This document shows, piece after piece, positions 1 to 13,234 of a stretch of DNA of 64,000 nucleotides. The DNA lies in contig NC_039488.1 in the NCBI RefSeq assembly GCF_003590095.1, positions 8,742,001 through 8,806,000 of the forward strand, given 5' to 3'. Numbering within the stretch: position 1 is the stretch's first letter; each line of letters opens with the position of its first letter. The DNA is from Trichoplusia ni. Its lineage: Eukaryota; Arthropoda; Insecta; Lepidoptera; Noctuidae. The notes beneath the pieces were generated by a model, which saw nothing but the letters and a program-made list of their open reading frames with translations, was not told the DNA's origin and searched no databases. A program made the position numbers and the translations under genes.

Positions 1-596
1 GGTTAGATGCTAATCGCTGCGCGGAACCAGAAATTCGTTACGGATGAAGGAACTGGTCGAGCGCTTGCTAATGACTGTACATACTTGTACATGTGTTGTT
101 TGTGACTGTACTTACGAGTGACGAAATTGATTGTGAGCGTCTCGAACTGGGTACAGTGGGTACTACTTTGTAAGGAGTTTTTATTTGACACCCGATTGCT
201 ATTGCACTCTTTTTTTAGTGTTTTGGTCAAACATAGAATCAAAAAAGACCGTCCTGATTCTTAGCTGGACATCTTACTCCAAATAGCGTTAACGTATCTT
301 CTTTCGCAGTTTTATATTTGTTTTATTACTAACAAGAATGAAGAAAGTACAAATAATTTAAAGAATTTGTTTTTGGCTCGTTGTCTGTGACGTAGAATTG
401 ATAAGAGTGTTTATGTAGTTTTGCGTTCCTATCAAAAGACTTACGTAAATATCATTATCACTGCATCCCATTATTGAGTCCATTCCAAGCCGTATTGTCT
501 AAGCGAACATTGTTTACGAAGGCTGCGTTAATGCGGCTAGTTCCATTCAATAGTAAATGTTGTAGTATAATAAATGCAAGGCATCCGGGTTCGTCG

Positions 597-715
597 TGCT
601 ATCCAGCCCGCGCACCTAAACTGTACCTACCGCGTCTACCGACCTAGGTATCCTAACGCCGGCCCTAGGTCGACGACCTCTCCTTGCCTCGGAGGCGGTA
701 GATTCGCAGGATACG
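597..715. other. GC-rich island, function unknown
   Basis: This stretch is clearly richer in G, C and CpG than its AT-rich surroundings and includes two cctaggt-type hexamer repeats. No frame across it is recognisable. It could be a promoter, an untranslated exon or part of an old repeat. The sequence alone does not decide. Confidence 0.25.
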
Positions 716-2454
716 ATAAATTTCAATAGTGCATTGACTGCATGTAGTCAGCTTAGCCCGGATAGACAGCAACTGCAACGTAAAATCATATTCATTAATG
801 TCTCATCTGAATTCTAATGGATGGCTGGATAACTTCCTTATTGAAGATGGCGATAGACGTTTTTATGTCCTTGTTTCGCAACCAAGTTTATAGTAGAAGC
901 TCATTCTATTTTATGTGGTTTCGAGAGCATCTAATGCCTATTAAAATACTCATAAATGATATCCTTAACATATTAATTGAGGAAAATAAATACCTACTAT
1001 TAAAGTGCGTTTATTTGGTTTCGCCTGGAGGTCTGAGATGACGTTGTAAATCGTCCGACTCAAAAGCCAGTTCGCAATTCTCAGCGTTTGTAACGCAATC
1101 AACCATGACTTGACCATTAGCGTGGTGTCATTGGAACTTTGATGTGTTTATTCAGCCGCTGTAAATGCCCACTATATAGGTAGTTAGACAGGCTTACTTG
1201 TGCTGCGCAAATGTTAGCAAGTAACTATAACACTAAGTTCTTAAACTGTCCTGTAAAGAAAACTTTACAAAGTTGGTAATAGTTTAACTAGGCTTTAAGT
1301 TCTTTAAGGGTGCTGTTAACCAAGAGACGGCTTGTAACCGCGTGAAACTTTGCAATTATCATGAGTTTATGATGACCAATAGTGTCATGCGAGTTGTAAA
1401 CACCGCTCATATTGCGTTTGTAATTTTTAATGTGCTGTGGCCGGGGTTTTTAAGTGAAGCTTGCTCGGGTGTCTGGCTCGCATGTGCTCACATACCATTT
1501 GTATCATTACAGTGATTGTTAGTGCTATTGTAAACTGGGCGTAGTTTTTGTGGCGGATAGTTAAAAGTGTTGTCTAACAACGATGTTTATGGCGGTGTTG
1601 CCATAATAAAATTAAGTTTAATGCCGACTCTAAATGCTTGGGATAGTATAACTCGTCCAATACCTTGTTATTGAAGAGAAAAAGTTTTCTTTTTTTAGAT
1701 TTATATGAGACTTATTATCATGTAACAAATTGGAGTCGTCCGAAAGAATTTATGCTCTTGATATCGTAAACTCAGTACAGCGAATAAAAATGTCTGGAGG
1801 CTTTTGTTGTTTTTGGATTGTGAAAAATAAATTTGATCAGATTATACTTGCAGAGATATAAGTAGCTCTCAATTACAATTTCAGTTTGCACAAAAAATAG
1901 GATGTATACTTTAAACAGGAACACGACAAATCATTAAGTTCCAAGTTAACGGAAACTCAAACCAAGTTAAAGCTTCAATTTAATTTTCGTCACGAAGCCG
2001 TATAATGAAACAGTGACTTGCCACTCACCGGCACAGACAGCAGCTAATTAGCTGGCAGCACGTTAATCATGAATCAACAACGGTATGAGGGACTACTGGT
2101 CTCGACCTCTTTATACCTGTGTTTACCAGCTCGGCTACCCGAGAGATGCCCCGTTATTAGGCATTCGCCACCCTGGTCATCTACATGTAGCGGTTGCTGA
2201 TCGGCCCGATAACGCAAGCCTGCAGATCAGCGTAAAATGCAAAGTACTGCAGAACATTAATGTACTAAGGCACCTTGTCTTACTTGTGTGACTTTTGTCC
2301 TTCATACCACCGGTCATTATTATAAATTTAATTTGCATTTTACACAAACCTTGTCGAGATGTTTTAAGGAACTGCAGACAACAATGTAATTATGTTATTA
2401 TGTGGAATTACAGAGCTGAGAGGGTGAACTTCTGAGTAATACCTGGTGAAGACA

Positions 2455-2530
2455 ATTGGCGGGACGCGGCGTGCGGCGCGAGCGCACGTCACGTCGCCGC
2501 CTGCGCACTTGGGACGTGCCACCTCGCTCA
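2455..2530. promoter_or_regulatory. CpG-dense island, possible promoter
   Basis: This is a short block dense in CpG (gacgcggcgtgcggcgcg and following) in otherwise AT-rich DNA. On the minus strand it contains TGACGTG, a CRE/bZIP-like core. No gene is attached to it. CpG-rich islands in insect DNA often mark promoters or exons, so this is a candidate regulatory site only. Confidence 0.2.
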
Positions 2531-3299
2531 TTAGTGTTTTTGCCTTAATTAAGTACGTACTGGCAGCAGCAAACTGTTTGCACTCGAAAGGAAAAAGAAG
2601 TAAAACAGACTAGCACCTAGAAAAATAGTAAGAATTGCGTTTTAAAAGATCAATGAAATATTGGACAGAAGATCCTTTTTTTTCGGAGATTCCCTAAAGT
2701 AGCAAAATAGATTTTTTCATAAATGGTTATGCCTCATATATTTGCCGACGGTACTCGTGCACTTCTACCGAGTTAAATATGAAATATGCAAATAAATGTC
2801 TTTTATAAAAACTTAAAGCTAAGTTACATTAAAAATAATGTCAAACGACAGGGCAAAATATTTTTACGGGCATACGTCCTTCCAAAAGTGGAGCAGAATG
2901 CAATTATACGCCGCATATTTGAACAATGAAGCTTAATGATGAAGTTTTATTGGAGAATTATTTCTTAATCTTTTTGTTAAAGGTTTCAAGAATGCTCGTT
3001 TGGAGTGACTTATAGTGATCGATTTCTAACTCATGGCGAGTGCTTGCACGCCAGATATAGCCGGGAGGGTTTGCGGCTTAGAATTTCTTGATTACTGACT
3101 GTATGTGCGATTCACATGCAACTTAGGACTCAAAGGTGTTTAAGTGTTGGAAACGTTGGGAACATTAGACTGTTTATTTCTTCCTGGTGGTATGAGCTAG
3201 CTGGAAAATTTGCATATTATATCTTCTACTTAACTTTTTTGTTTCTCCTAGATATGTTGTTTTCTTCAGTAATTCCATTTTAGTTACGTTCTGATTAAG

Positions 3300-3366
3300 C
3301 ATGTATTTTTTTTAATCCTCCTTACTGTGTTTCACTGATGGGCAAAGACCTCTCCCGTCATTATTT
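3300..3366. repeat. Possible old LINE 3' remnant
   Basis: The segment tgatgggcaaagacctctcc resembles the ctgctgggcataggcctccc block found inside the RTE fragment at 25.15 kb, in the same orientation. The match is short and diverged. I read it as a decayed piece of a related retrotransposon 3' region. Confidence is limited because only about 25 bases carry the similarity. Confidence 0.3.
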
Positions 3367-3974
3367 TTTAATATAAAACGAAATTATTGCTGTAGCTGGA
3401 ATATATCTCTTTTAAATAAAAAGTCCACAATAAGTAATTTAGTATTTCCATGGGATTTGCTTAGTTTGTTATTGCATTATTAGGGTTCTAAAACGTAACT
3501 CAAAAGACTATTTCTGGCTCTACTTGATCGCGAAGGAGTGTCAGACTTTTACAGACTAAAAAATACCCATGGGACCGCGGAACCCTTTCGGACAAGCTCT
3601 CTGGATCCTAATATACTGTGTGTAGTAATAACCTTCGAAAGAGTGCATGTAATATACGCAGTTTGGTTCAAGTTTAAAGTTACAATATTGGATCAATTTG
3701 AAAGACAAAACATCCCAAGTGTATCATGTCCAAGTCCTCGGGAGATACTAATGTATAGCTCCGGTTTCCGCTTAGTTTAATATGGAATATTCCTCTTATC
3801 TCATATTTAATCTTCGTAGGAGCTGAGATTACATTCAGTCAACCAGGCCTTGTCTCGTATGTCATTTACTTATAATTTACTACTTGGCTACTTGAAAGAT
3901 GTAAAGTGGGACTTCAAACTTTGTCATGCTTAAAGCTCTACACGCAATTCCAAACTCTATCTTAAGGTCAGAAG

Positions 3975-4011
3975 GCTGATAGTTTGGTTTTTTGTGCTTT
4001 AAACTATCAGC
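3975..4011. repeat. Small perfect hairpin (11-bp arms)
   Basis: gctgatagttt at 3975-3985 is the exact reverse complement of aaactatcagc at 4001-4011, with a 15-base loop. It lies in intergenic DNA. Hairpins of this size are expected occasionally by chance in AT-rich DNA. Confidence 0.5.
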
Positions 4012-4535
4012 TTACAAAATATATAGGCGACTGTCAATGTAGGTAAGGTAGATAATTTAGTACCAGCACGGGTACATTTGGTATTCAGTGCGAAACCATG
4101 AGTCATGTCTGCGTCATAAATCAATCACTGATTGGGTATGATTGGCCCTACTTTCGTACAGTTTGCATAGTTAATGAAGGAAATGTGGTGTGGTACAGGA
4201 TACGTCGGTTTGATTATCGTGTGTTGGTGATATGTGCACTTATGCGGTCTACGGAGTTCTTGCCTAAAACAGAATACATATTATTTCACTTTTCATTTTT
4301 TTTGTAAGACGCTTCTATTATTATAGACTTAGAGCAGCTTTTGACTAGCTCTGATTAAACGGTTAAATCCTAAGATAGATAATATAACATACATTTACAA
4401 GAACCTCTCGAATGCTCAATTAAACTTAACAAGACGTCTGTCCATGCATCATTTCTTTTGAAAGGGTTTTGCTCCAAACTAGGTAATCTCAAACACCAAT
4501 GTCCGTTAGGTGAATTGATTAGAAATTGCTTGTGG

Positions 4536-4596
4536 CGATAGACGGGCCACCCGTCTGGGCCCTAAGAAGGTCCGCCGCTATCACATCAATACATGG
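4536..4596 (-). pseudogene. Possible transposon coding remnant
   Basis: Read on the minus strand, the GC-richer block gives an uninterrupted stretch, DVIAADLLRAQTGGPSIATS, unlike the surrounding AT-rich noise. It looks like a short leftover of a retrotransposon protein, but I cannot name the element. It is too short for a firm call. Confidence 0.2.
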
Positions 4597-7500
4597 ATTA
4601 CGAAGCATTCATCACAATGATTGACACACGATTAAGTACTTCAGTTACTCCGCCAGCGGTTTTCCTGACGCAGAACTATTTTAATGAAACTTAGATGAAA
4701 CTTCACTTAGAATGATTAGCTTGTTAATTTTGAACGAGAAGACCATTAATTTTGGAGTTTTTTTTTGTTTCTTTTTGGAATGTACTGCTGCAATCTATTT
4801 TGCGAAGAATACAGGCTTTTTATTTAAGTACCTATAACAATCTTGATATTTCGTGTGAAAAAGGTGCCTTGAAATTGTACCTGTAAAGACGCACATAAAT
4901 TACTGTAATGTACAACAGTTTAACGATCTGTTGACTTTGATTGTGAGTCATTGGTAGTGAGCGCTAAGTGGTCGCTCTCTGACAAGAGCCGTGTACTTGC
5001 TAATGCGCTGGAAGGAGCCCACTAAAATGCGAGGCATCGTAATTGTAATGGTCACCAGTGACGCCGCGGTATCTCCCATCGCGCCCAGTAAGTGAACTGA
5101 TGCTATCGACCACTGGACAATGTACCCACCACTACCGGCTGTTTCATTACCAATATATTGCTCGTATTGTTTCACATATCGATCTTATCAATTATTTATA
5201 TGTTTTTGAACATCGACAGCAACAGATTTTTATTTATACTTGCTTGATTTACGAACAATGAATGTTCATCAAATTACCGCTCCAGTTAATATACGTGATT
5301 GCTGTTCTAGTAATCAAAGAGCTATGTTCCAGTCTTACATCTAATTTATGTGAGATCTCAGCGCCTAACCAGCCATTTGAGTAACATGATTGACGGGTGT
5401 CGAATGAAACATGTTTCAATTCCATAAATACGGCTCAGCATCGGTTTCATGATGGCTTTGATGTTGATTACACCAATTGCACCTCCATGATTGATAACTT
5501 CCAAGTGAACGACACCTTAGCTAAGCTCAGGCACTCCGACTTATTTATACAAGACTCTTCTTACTTATTTCCATGTGTAATCGGCGTCAAGACGCATTAT
5601 GTGTACATTACACACAAAGGAAATAATAAATAAATTTACTCGAGTTCAGTCCTAAATAAACAAAGTGTATTGAATATAATATTTTAAATTCAATCGTTCT
5701 TTTATCGTGCATCTGCAAAAGTAACGAGTGTTTAATTTTCGCGGCGTCGGGAGCGGCAATAAAAATGTTTCGCTATTGAATGGAAGCGTGTAGGTAGGCG
5801 GTAGTAATTGATTACCGTGGCGAACACGGTATCAGCTTATCGGGGCATCGGAACGTACGCACAATGTCCAATAAACTAGGCGATGTTATCTGTCGTTGTA
5901 AATGAATCAGTTCAGCTTCATTCGAGTTTCGAACTATCGAGGGATGAAGTGATAGGACCCCTCGCTAAAGTACTACTACAGTCATGCCTTGTAACATATT
6001 GTCTTTATTTCTGACCTTTGGTGGGTTATTAAGTAAATTATTTCGTATCAAATTGCATGAACGGTCGTTCCGAATCACTGGCCAGTTGAATAATGTATTC
6101 GTAGTATTATTTCTTTACAAGTGTAAAGGGATAGGGAAAGTTTTTATAACGTGCATAAAATTCTTTATGTATGTAGGTTTCTTTTTGTTAAAAGTTCTTC
6201 TTTGCTGTATCGGATGTTAGTTGGCAAGGCTGTTAGCCTTGAATTGAAACAAAATGATTATTAATAATATCGTTCAAAAATACTAGTTTTACCATAAGGA
6301 CGCATTTAAAACAATAATTCTTAGAAAATTTCATGACATTTAAATCCAGCTCAGAGATAAGCATTTTATTAAAAATCAATTGATTATTGAAATTTTATCG
6401 CGCTATATTGATATAATAGATGCATATATTATTAAAACGTGTAAGGGTATTTGTTCGCTCGTTGTACTGTGCAGTCGAAGTGCGTAAAATGTAATTCTAG
6501 TGACAGATACGAGGACATTAAGAGTCGCAGTCCGCACCTACGCCTATCTGGTGGCCGGCGAAACGACGCACTATTTACGATTAGATTTCTAGACGTAGAC
6601 AACGAAAACCACACTTTATTTAACGTCGATAATAAAAAAATACAGAAACTAAATGCTTAAATATTCAAACGCAGCTTATTCCAAATTTGAAAATATTAAA
6701 CGCATTCAGCCGGGATTTTCAATTTGCGTGTTTTTTTAAAGTACTTTTTTATGTTAAGGCTTGGAGAACTGTAGTTCGGTCTTAAATGGATTTAAAATGA
6801 TTCAGAAAATTGGTTATGGACACTTATAATTTTATCCTAGTGTTGCGTGATAGATCGTTACTTCACCGGGTAATGCCGTATGTGAATCTTCGTCATTATA
6901 ACCACATTACCGATTTATTTCGTCACACACGATTACACTTGGACATTATTTTTTTTAGTCTGTTGAACACGAAAATGCATAATGGGCTCATAAATCATTA
7001 TAAATATTTACGCGAAATGACTGAGATTTATTTCAGTTTGGCTTAAGTGGAGCTAATAGATATGTTCATTGTTTTTCCTTATAAATAAATGCGGCACGTT
7101 TTATAAGCATGTAAATAATTGAAATCTAGGCACACTAGCTTTACAAAAACATTGTGCAAAATATGTCTGTTCATTGTGCCTGCCAGATTTGAATATTAAG
7201 TAAATGTCATTGGATGATTTGTTGCTAAAATATATTTATTAGAAAATATTGACATCTCCAAAATAATTTCAAGTATTTCCGTTTTTAATAAATCACAGGT
7301 ACATTACCTTTTTTATGATACGCATAGCAACACATATTATTTTTCTCAAATAGCTATGTAGTCGAAATACTAACCAGCTTTCAACGTTTAGAATTAGCGT
7401 AATTTGTCTGTCAGTTGGAACAAAAGTTTCGGCTTAAATCAGGATAAAAGTGGCACAGCTAAAAGAAAATGGCTCGTAAAAAGATAGGGTCTTTGCTCAA

Positions 7501-8196
7501 CAGTACGATAAAAAAGAATGAGAAAGTTTAAATGATTTCTATGGCCTTCTTATATTTCTATAGTCAGCATTAAAAGCCTAGATACACATTCCTGGCACAA
7601 TGGAAGCATAAAGTGCTGTCATGAGAAAAATATTCCAAGTTTTACATCTAAATCAAATCAACCAGGCAATAGGCCAGTATCATCAATCCCCTGCCGTTGA
7701 CGGATGCCTTCTTAGTTCTCTTCATAAATATTTAAAAACTACTTTTTGTACCCTGTACCACGTGCCCTGTACTTGAAGCTATATTTAAAATATCTTTTAC
7801 GTTGGAAACCTCCATGGTATTTTGCATAATGCATGCATTTAGTCGTGTGCAGTTTAGTGCCGGTATTTATTTATGATTATGTTTTGTTTGACTGTACTGA
7901 TTTCTTCTTATCGGTATTATAGAATATCATTTTAGAGTGGAAGGCGTTGTCTTTTACGATAAAGATAAAAGTGGTAGTTTTTATATAAAACATCTTTGAG
8001 ATTAGCTATGAGTGAAATGTATTTACAGTCCGTACAGGTAAAGTTTTTCTGTATACCTAATAGATGCTGTAGATGCAGCGTAACATAGGAGAAGCCATTT
8101 TTATCTCCAATATCTGATTTAGATCTTCAATAAAAAATAGGTACTACAATTGTCTCTATTAATGATTTATATCCTAGAAATATTATTAACTAGATT

Positions 8197-8202
8197 TTTA
8201 TT
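8197..8202 (-). promoter_or_regulatory. Candidate poly(A) signal of the GT92 gene
   Basis: AATAAA on the minus strand lies about 118 bases beyond the TGA stop of the last GT92 exon (8322-8320). It is the first exact hexamer I see downstream. Actual use of this site is inferred. Confidence 0.45.
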
Positions 8203-8319
8203 AGATTTTCATTAGTAAGTTCCAAAATGTGATAATAGCCTTTATCACTTTTGTTACACAATTAAAGGTTCTCATCGTACATATATTTAATGACATAGGT
8301 AAATAAAACGCCTTAATTC

Positions 8320-8460
8320 TCAGATAACATTTATTCCAGTGCAGATGGCGTCAGCGAGGGCTCGCGTGAGGCGGTGTCGCAGGCGCAGCGCCGAGCGGTC
8401 GATCCGCGCGCGCCGGCCGTACCGCGCACACTCTCCAACCACCGTCGTGTTGCACGACTC
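8320..8460 (-). CDS. GT92 glycosyltransferase, exon 4 (C-terminal, last coding exon)
   Basis: The minus strand shows a good acceptor (acgtttgcag) directly before GAG at 8460. From there a 46-codon frame, beginning ESCNTTVVGECARYG and ending in GINVI, runs to TGA at 8322-8320. The preceding exon ends at a codon boundary after LNHYK and this one begins at a codon boundary, so the phases agree. The join places two cysteines just after the NHY motif, as expected at the end of the GT92 domain. Codons are very GC-rich (many CGC, GCG, CGG), in contrast to exon 3. The plus-strand frame across the same bases is a shadow. What remains inferred is that no further small exon lies in the 427-bp intron. 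Confidence 0.85.
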   Translation of the reverse strand, partial: ESCNTTVVGECARYGRRARIDRSALRLRHRLTRALADAICTGINVI

Positions 8461-8887
8461 CTGCAAACGTGATTATAACCTCACAACATGCCCTTATTTA
8501 TTAGAGAAATATTTGAAAACGTGAGCTAAATATCCCTAGGTTTTACTAGTACAGTTAAATGTGCCCGTGGTCCACAAACAAAGGATTGAATCGGTAGATA
8601 TTTTGCTAAATCGTGCTTTCTGATGCTACTTTCCAATAATACAAAACGAAACTGTTTACTGTTTCATATTATCAATTAAGTACTTGTAAGTTTGTGGAAC
8701 AGTTTGCAACATTTGAGACAAGTACACATAGACATAGTCTACGTATAGTCTGCTCGTTCTCAGAAGAATCTTTTGACAGTTCTCATAGAACACAACAAGT
8801 ACGTAAAATACCTACATCATTAATTTAATTTTATTACTTGGGTTTACTTCTTTTTATTTAATATGTAAACAAAAACAATATTCTCAC
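8461..8887 (-). other. GT92 intron 3
   Basis: A 427-bp phase-0 intron with the strong donor AAG|GTGAGA and acceptor TTTGCAG|GAG on the minus strand. It is AT-rich and holds nothing else that I recognise. Confidence 0.8.
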
Positions 8888-10020
8888 CTTATAATGATTG
8901 AGTTGCACTTCTTTAAAGGGCGCTGACCAGCCAACGGAGCCTAACGCGCCAAGGCTTTGTAAAGGGTAATGGTTGAACGCTGTTAACACCTTTTTAGTCA
9001 GCATCCAGCTCTTACTATAAAACCCTATAGGGCTGATCACTGCAGAACTTACTACGTCTTTTGCTAATTTAGGCGTCGGCAACTCAGTACCGCATCTCGC
9101 TTTGTACTTCTCATATAGCACTTTATCTACTTCATTAACACCTATGACTTCATTACTTAAATTATTTGAATCAACTATTAATTCTATTTCATCTACTTCT
9201 AAGTTGTTGGTTCTTTTTATTCGTACGTCGTCCCTTTTGACGTATATTTTGTTCATTACTCCGATATCACTAATACTCTTGTACTTATTAATATCTTGCA
9301 TGAAGTTGAAGAAGAATACGTTCTGTATCATTATGGAGGACCGTTGCGAGGAATTCCATCCGTATTTGTTCAGACGATCCAGTAGCTCCGGCCAAGTATC
9401 TGCAATCTTCGGTAGAACCACTTCGTCTATGTCCAGTGGCACTATATACTCAGACTCTTTAATATTTCTATACAGACAATCATTATATGTTAAAATGTGA
9501 TCTCTCCTTCGTTGCCAAAGAGATCTATCAGACTTATGCTTAATAGGAACATGGAACAATCTTACAAGACCCTTATCTCGATAATGCAGTAGAATTTCTT
9601 TTGTTTTATCTGTGACTTCGTCTACATACATGTCAATCAAATCTACGCCGAGTATTTTATTGATTTCGATCCACTCGACTAAGCTTTGTGATATATCTTT
9701 ATCGAAGTTCATATCCTTAACACAAATGGTGAACATTCGCTTTTTGTTGCTTTTCTCTTTATAAGGTTCTAGCTGGAAGGCATTGGACGGGTTATCGCAC
9801 GGTTCCGTAACGACGGACACCACTGAGGGACCGTCGAGGGATTCAGTTAGAGGACATGATAATAGCAGCGGCGTATCTACTTCCGATACTGTAATGTCCC
9901 ATTTGTGCCACCAAATCTCCAAAGGCTTTGCTGCAACGACTTCAACAGAATCTTCGATAGAATTCCCGTTTCTTGAACGTGTTTGGCAAAACAACGTGTC
10001 TTCCGTTGAATAATTTCTAC
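8888..10020 (-). CDS. GT92 glycosyltransferase, exon 3 (catalytic core)
   Basis: This 1,133-base internal exon carries most of a glycosyltransferase family 92 domain (Glyco_transf_92/DUF23). Visible family landmarks, in numbering of the joined 547-residue protein, are CQ near 135, FTICVKD near 220-226, LVEWIE at 237-242, NDCLYR at 303-308, LDIDEVVLP at 319-327 (the acidic, probably metal/sugar-nucleotide binding motif) and LNHYK at 497-501. The frame is open from the acceptor (ttttacag|gt, minus strand, 10022-10021) to the donor AAG|GTGAGA (8887). There is no true ATG at its 5' end: the frame passes back through TTG to the splice site. Characterised members of the family add galactose to glycans in the Golgi, for example GALT-1 on core fucose in C. 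elegans. The acceptor sugar here is unknown. Its codons are AT-rich compared with the other three exons. Confidence 0.93.
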
Positions 10021-13000
10021 CTGTAAAAAGTAATGTCTGTATTAAAAACAGTTAGCTTTGGCTAAAGATAATAATATAAAATAAAATCAATCCTACAGTT
10101 AAGTGAGATGTGACTGAACGGAAAAGTGCATCTTGCTACGAACGTAATTCATATAGAGAAACTCCATTACTTGGACTTATATAATAGTAATTTGTTGGAA
10201 TGATTTCCTCGGGTACACTTGCGGTGCTTTGCGAGGAACTGTCATTAAAACGGTGCTTCAATTACAGGCTTGCCTGATCAGGATGGCACGCCTTCCTAGT
10301 GAATACGGCGAAGAAACCCATTTCCTTTTATACTAAAGTTCTTGTAATATTTTGTTATAGTTCAATGTTGCAATTGAGTTATGGGTCGTTTTGTATTTAG
10401 AACATAATAATATATTTCTTAAACGAGATATGCCATCAAAGTATGTGACTTCTTTTAGACAATTACAAATGGTCCTACAGCACATAATTCAAGGTTTAAA
10501 ATAAGGTAAGGTTCCTCAAAAAGGATTGTTATTAAGCTATGACAATCACATTCCGCATAACTCAGTTCAGGTAGCTCGGTAATGTGGATGGTAAATTTAA
10601 ACAATAAACGTATTTTAAAAAGTCAAACATTAAATTCTACAGGCGCGTATGTTTTATCCAAAAAAGGGAGCCATAAAATCGACAAACAATCTTTCCAAAC
10701 CAAATACAAAAGGTAAAAACCGAAGACAGCGGGTAGGGCCTGTGTTTAATCCGTCTCTCATTCCTCACCACAACATAGGAGTTGGGTGGGTTTATCTCGG
10801 CCGGGAAGGAATTTACACGACGCGTACGCTCGCCTCCAGTGACAAATGAGTGTGAGCTTATCGGCCCTCGCGCACTGTCGCCGGCCCGCACTTTCCATCC
10901 GTGCTTTTGTTACTCTAACTTTATATTTAATGCACTCCATATATAAATACTCTTTTAAACTATACTTAATACTACCACCATTTTAATGAGACATTCTACG
11001 TGACTTATTGGTAGACTCACTACACATCCTTAAAACAAAAACCTTTCCCCTGATTAAGTTGCAAACGTAAACTTTTTTATTTTGTATGCAGAGAAAATAC
11101 GAACTGGCGATCGGCTATCAGTACCTCCGGTAATTATGGCGTTGGCTTATCAGGACTTGAGATTTCCCTGATGTCTTTATTGACCGAGATTATTTTGTTC
11201 ACCGAGCCTTTTTTTCTGTAAAACTGGGCGAGACTGCAAAATCTTTAGTAAGCTGTCTGTTCGTGCTAATCTCTTGCATAACTGGGTGGAGTTTTAAAGT
11301 TTTATGTTTACTGTGCGATTATCGTGGACATTTTAAGCTTGTAAAATACTGATCCTTAAAAGGAGAATTCAAATATAAAATCGCCCTGGGTGTGAAATTA
11401 TACGGCGTTTTATTTTAGTGTTGTCCGATATTTTCGAGAACGCATGTTTATGTCATAAAAGTTTATGTCCATTATAGGGTTATAAAATTGATTCCTGAGA
11501 AATGTAGAGTAAATCTAGTTGTTAGCTTATTGTATTGGTGAACAATATGTGTTTAGGGGAAATTTATATAATCGTGCGGAATCGTTATGGGTGGACGTGC
11601 GAGGTTGAATTACGCATGTTTATTTGCGGGGCAGGGAGAGAGCCCGCGGGCGCCGCGCGTGCGATCCACGCAAACAAATATAACTTAATTGCTGATTAAG
11701 GATTTAAATAAAATTAAAAGTGAAACGAACGAAGTTCACGATGCACTTGTGTGGCGCTCACAGATAACAGCTTGTAAACAACAAGGAATGCTACTTGTAA
11801 TGAATAAATTACTTCACATTTAAAATTCTAAAGTATTTGGGTTACGGGTGGGCCGCACAAGTTGTTTTAGACATTTTTGTAGAACTTTAATTAGTATTAA
11901 TGGGCTGATTATTTTGTAATTTAAATGATATTTCTATACCTGTGCCCAGAAAAAGTTGCATGGTATTTCGGCTAACTAATATATAAATTAGTTCATTCTT
12001 CATCTTCTTTGATTTCTATATTAATAGTATGTATATGTAAATAATATTGTTTTAGCAACCAAAATATTTATGGGACCAAATGATAGCTTAATACTACTTA
12101 CACGTTAATTGAAAAAAGCAAAGAAGAGAATCGGTTCATCCAGACCAAAGAGGTAGAAGACATACAGAATGAAAAAATATAGAGGAAAATAGAATAACTA
12201 CCTTTTTGAAGTCTGCTGAAAATCATACAAGTCTCTTTTTTAATTCTTTTTCAGATGAGTCTCACAGTTTTTTAATTATTTTATTCAAGTCTTTGATGTA
12301 TTTAGGTAAATACATCTTATTCTTTGTATACCTACCGTAGTTTTAACCAGATTACATAAACAGCTATTACCATCTTGCTGTTTAATTACAACACATGGCG
12401 AACCAGTTTAGTTACCTAAGTCATTACGTCGACCGACTAATATGAAAATAGCAACTGCATGAAACTCGAAGTATAATTTAACGAACGAGGACATTTAATT
12501 AGGTGTCAGTAACCCTTTGCATATGACGATGTCTTGTCAATTATCTAAACGTCTTAGTTTTTCTGAGGTTCTACTATGTTGCAGGAATAGTACTAGCTTG
12601 AATACTTGGTCCGTTTATGTCATAAAGAGGGACTTAGAATAAGCTCTATACGTTAAAGAGTTTTGTTTATGCAAGGACAAATTACACACTTCTTGTGTAG
12701 GTTCATAACTTTATATTTGTACGTTTTTTCATAACTTTAGTTTAATGCAATGATGATGTTTAAGACGGATATAAATAAATAAAGGAAGGTAAAGTGGAAG
12801 TGGAGTGGAAAAAATAAATAAATAAAAGAATTTTAGGATAGTTGTGTTTCCTACAACATTTGCTAACGACGATCTTAAAGAAAAAAGGTGAACTTTGAGC
12901 TGAAAGCAGATTTATTTGCAAGTAGAAGATTCTTAGAAAAATATAATCCAGGCAGTCAAATCTTACTAGCCTCAGTTAAACCTACAAACATGTGCTTACG

Positions 13001-13098
13001 ATCACGATGTTACACATTAAATCCTACGCATTTTGTTGCATATGTTAACTAGGATTAAATGAGTTGAATATAAATTATTTAACGGTTCACTGGCGTAC
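10021..13098 (-). other. GT92 intron 2
   Basis: A 3,078-bp phase-1 intron with donor CACG|GTACGC and acceptor TTTTTACAG on the minus strand. Inside it are two GC-richer patches (about 10795-10890 and 11625-11670) and a purine/AT simple-sequence stretch near 12770-12835 (ataaataaataaagg, later aaataaataaataaaag). The patches give short open frames on both strands with no recognisable protein, and I see no exon that fits the phase. Confidence 0.7.
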
Positions 13099-13234
13099 CG
13101 TGGAAGGTGGCGAGTATACGCACGTAGCGCTGCGTAGCGCGCTCGTCGTAGTACGCTGCGTACAGCGATACGCGCGTACCGGCCACCTGCTGCCACTCCT
13201 GCGCACTGCCTCCTTCGCCTGGCCATCTCCGATC
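13099..13234 (-). CDS. GT92 glycosyltransferase, exon 2 (N-terminal part of the domain)
   Basis: After a good acceptor (ttgtttcag, minus strand) the frame GAT CGG AGA TGG encodes 45 codons containing WQQVAGTRVSLYAAYYDER and RYVRILATFH, then one extra base before the donor GTACGC. A tryptophan-x-x-valine stretch followed by YSAYYDDR-like residues and VRI is the typical opening of the GT92 domain. The exon ends in phase 1 (g) and exon 3 starts with gt, giving a glycine codon (GGT) across the join and an unbroken frame. It starts in phase 0, which fits the end proposed for exon 1. The exon is GC- and CpG-rich. Longer open frames listed for either strand here run in other frames and are shadows. 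Confidence 0.88.

Larger units (their letters stand above)
1..8196. other. AT-rich region without a supported gene
   Basis: No reading frame here shows family motifs, a convincing splice structure or sustained coding character. The open frames are under 90 codons, and several of them begin with GTG or TTG rather than ATG. The notable contents are two GC-rich islands, an old LINE-like remnant near 3.3 kb, a short possible transposon coding remnant near 4.55 kb and a small hairpin near 4.0 kb, each listed separately. The right end is the 3' flank of the minus-strand GT92 gene. An exon of an unseen neighbouring gene cannot be excluded. Confidence 0.5.

Noticed and set aside
1..55. Short plus-strand frame (DANRCAEPEIRYG then stop) that could be the end of an exon entering from outside
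   Set aside because: Only 13-15 codons are visible, with no acceptor inside the window. Chance is as likely.
4948..5175. 75-codon minus-strand frame with even composition
   Set aside because: It starts with GTG, has no family motif and no clear splice sites. It could be an exon or an old element piece but is not supportable.
8339..8524. GC-rich 61-codon plus-strand frame rich in arginine
   Set aside because: The opposite strand of the same bases gives the C-terminal GT92 exon with correct splice site, phase and stop. The plus frame is its shadow.
9102..9500. 132-codon plus-strand frame
   Set aside because: It is antisense to the catalytic exon of the GT92 gene, begins inside it and has no motifs.
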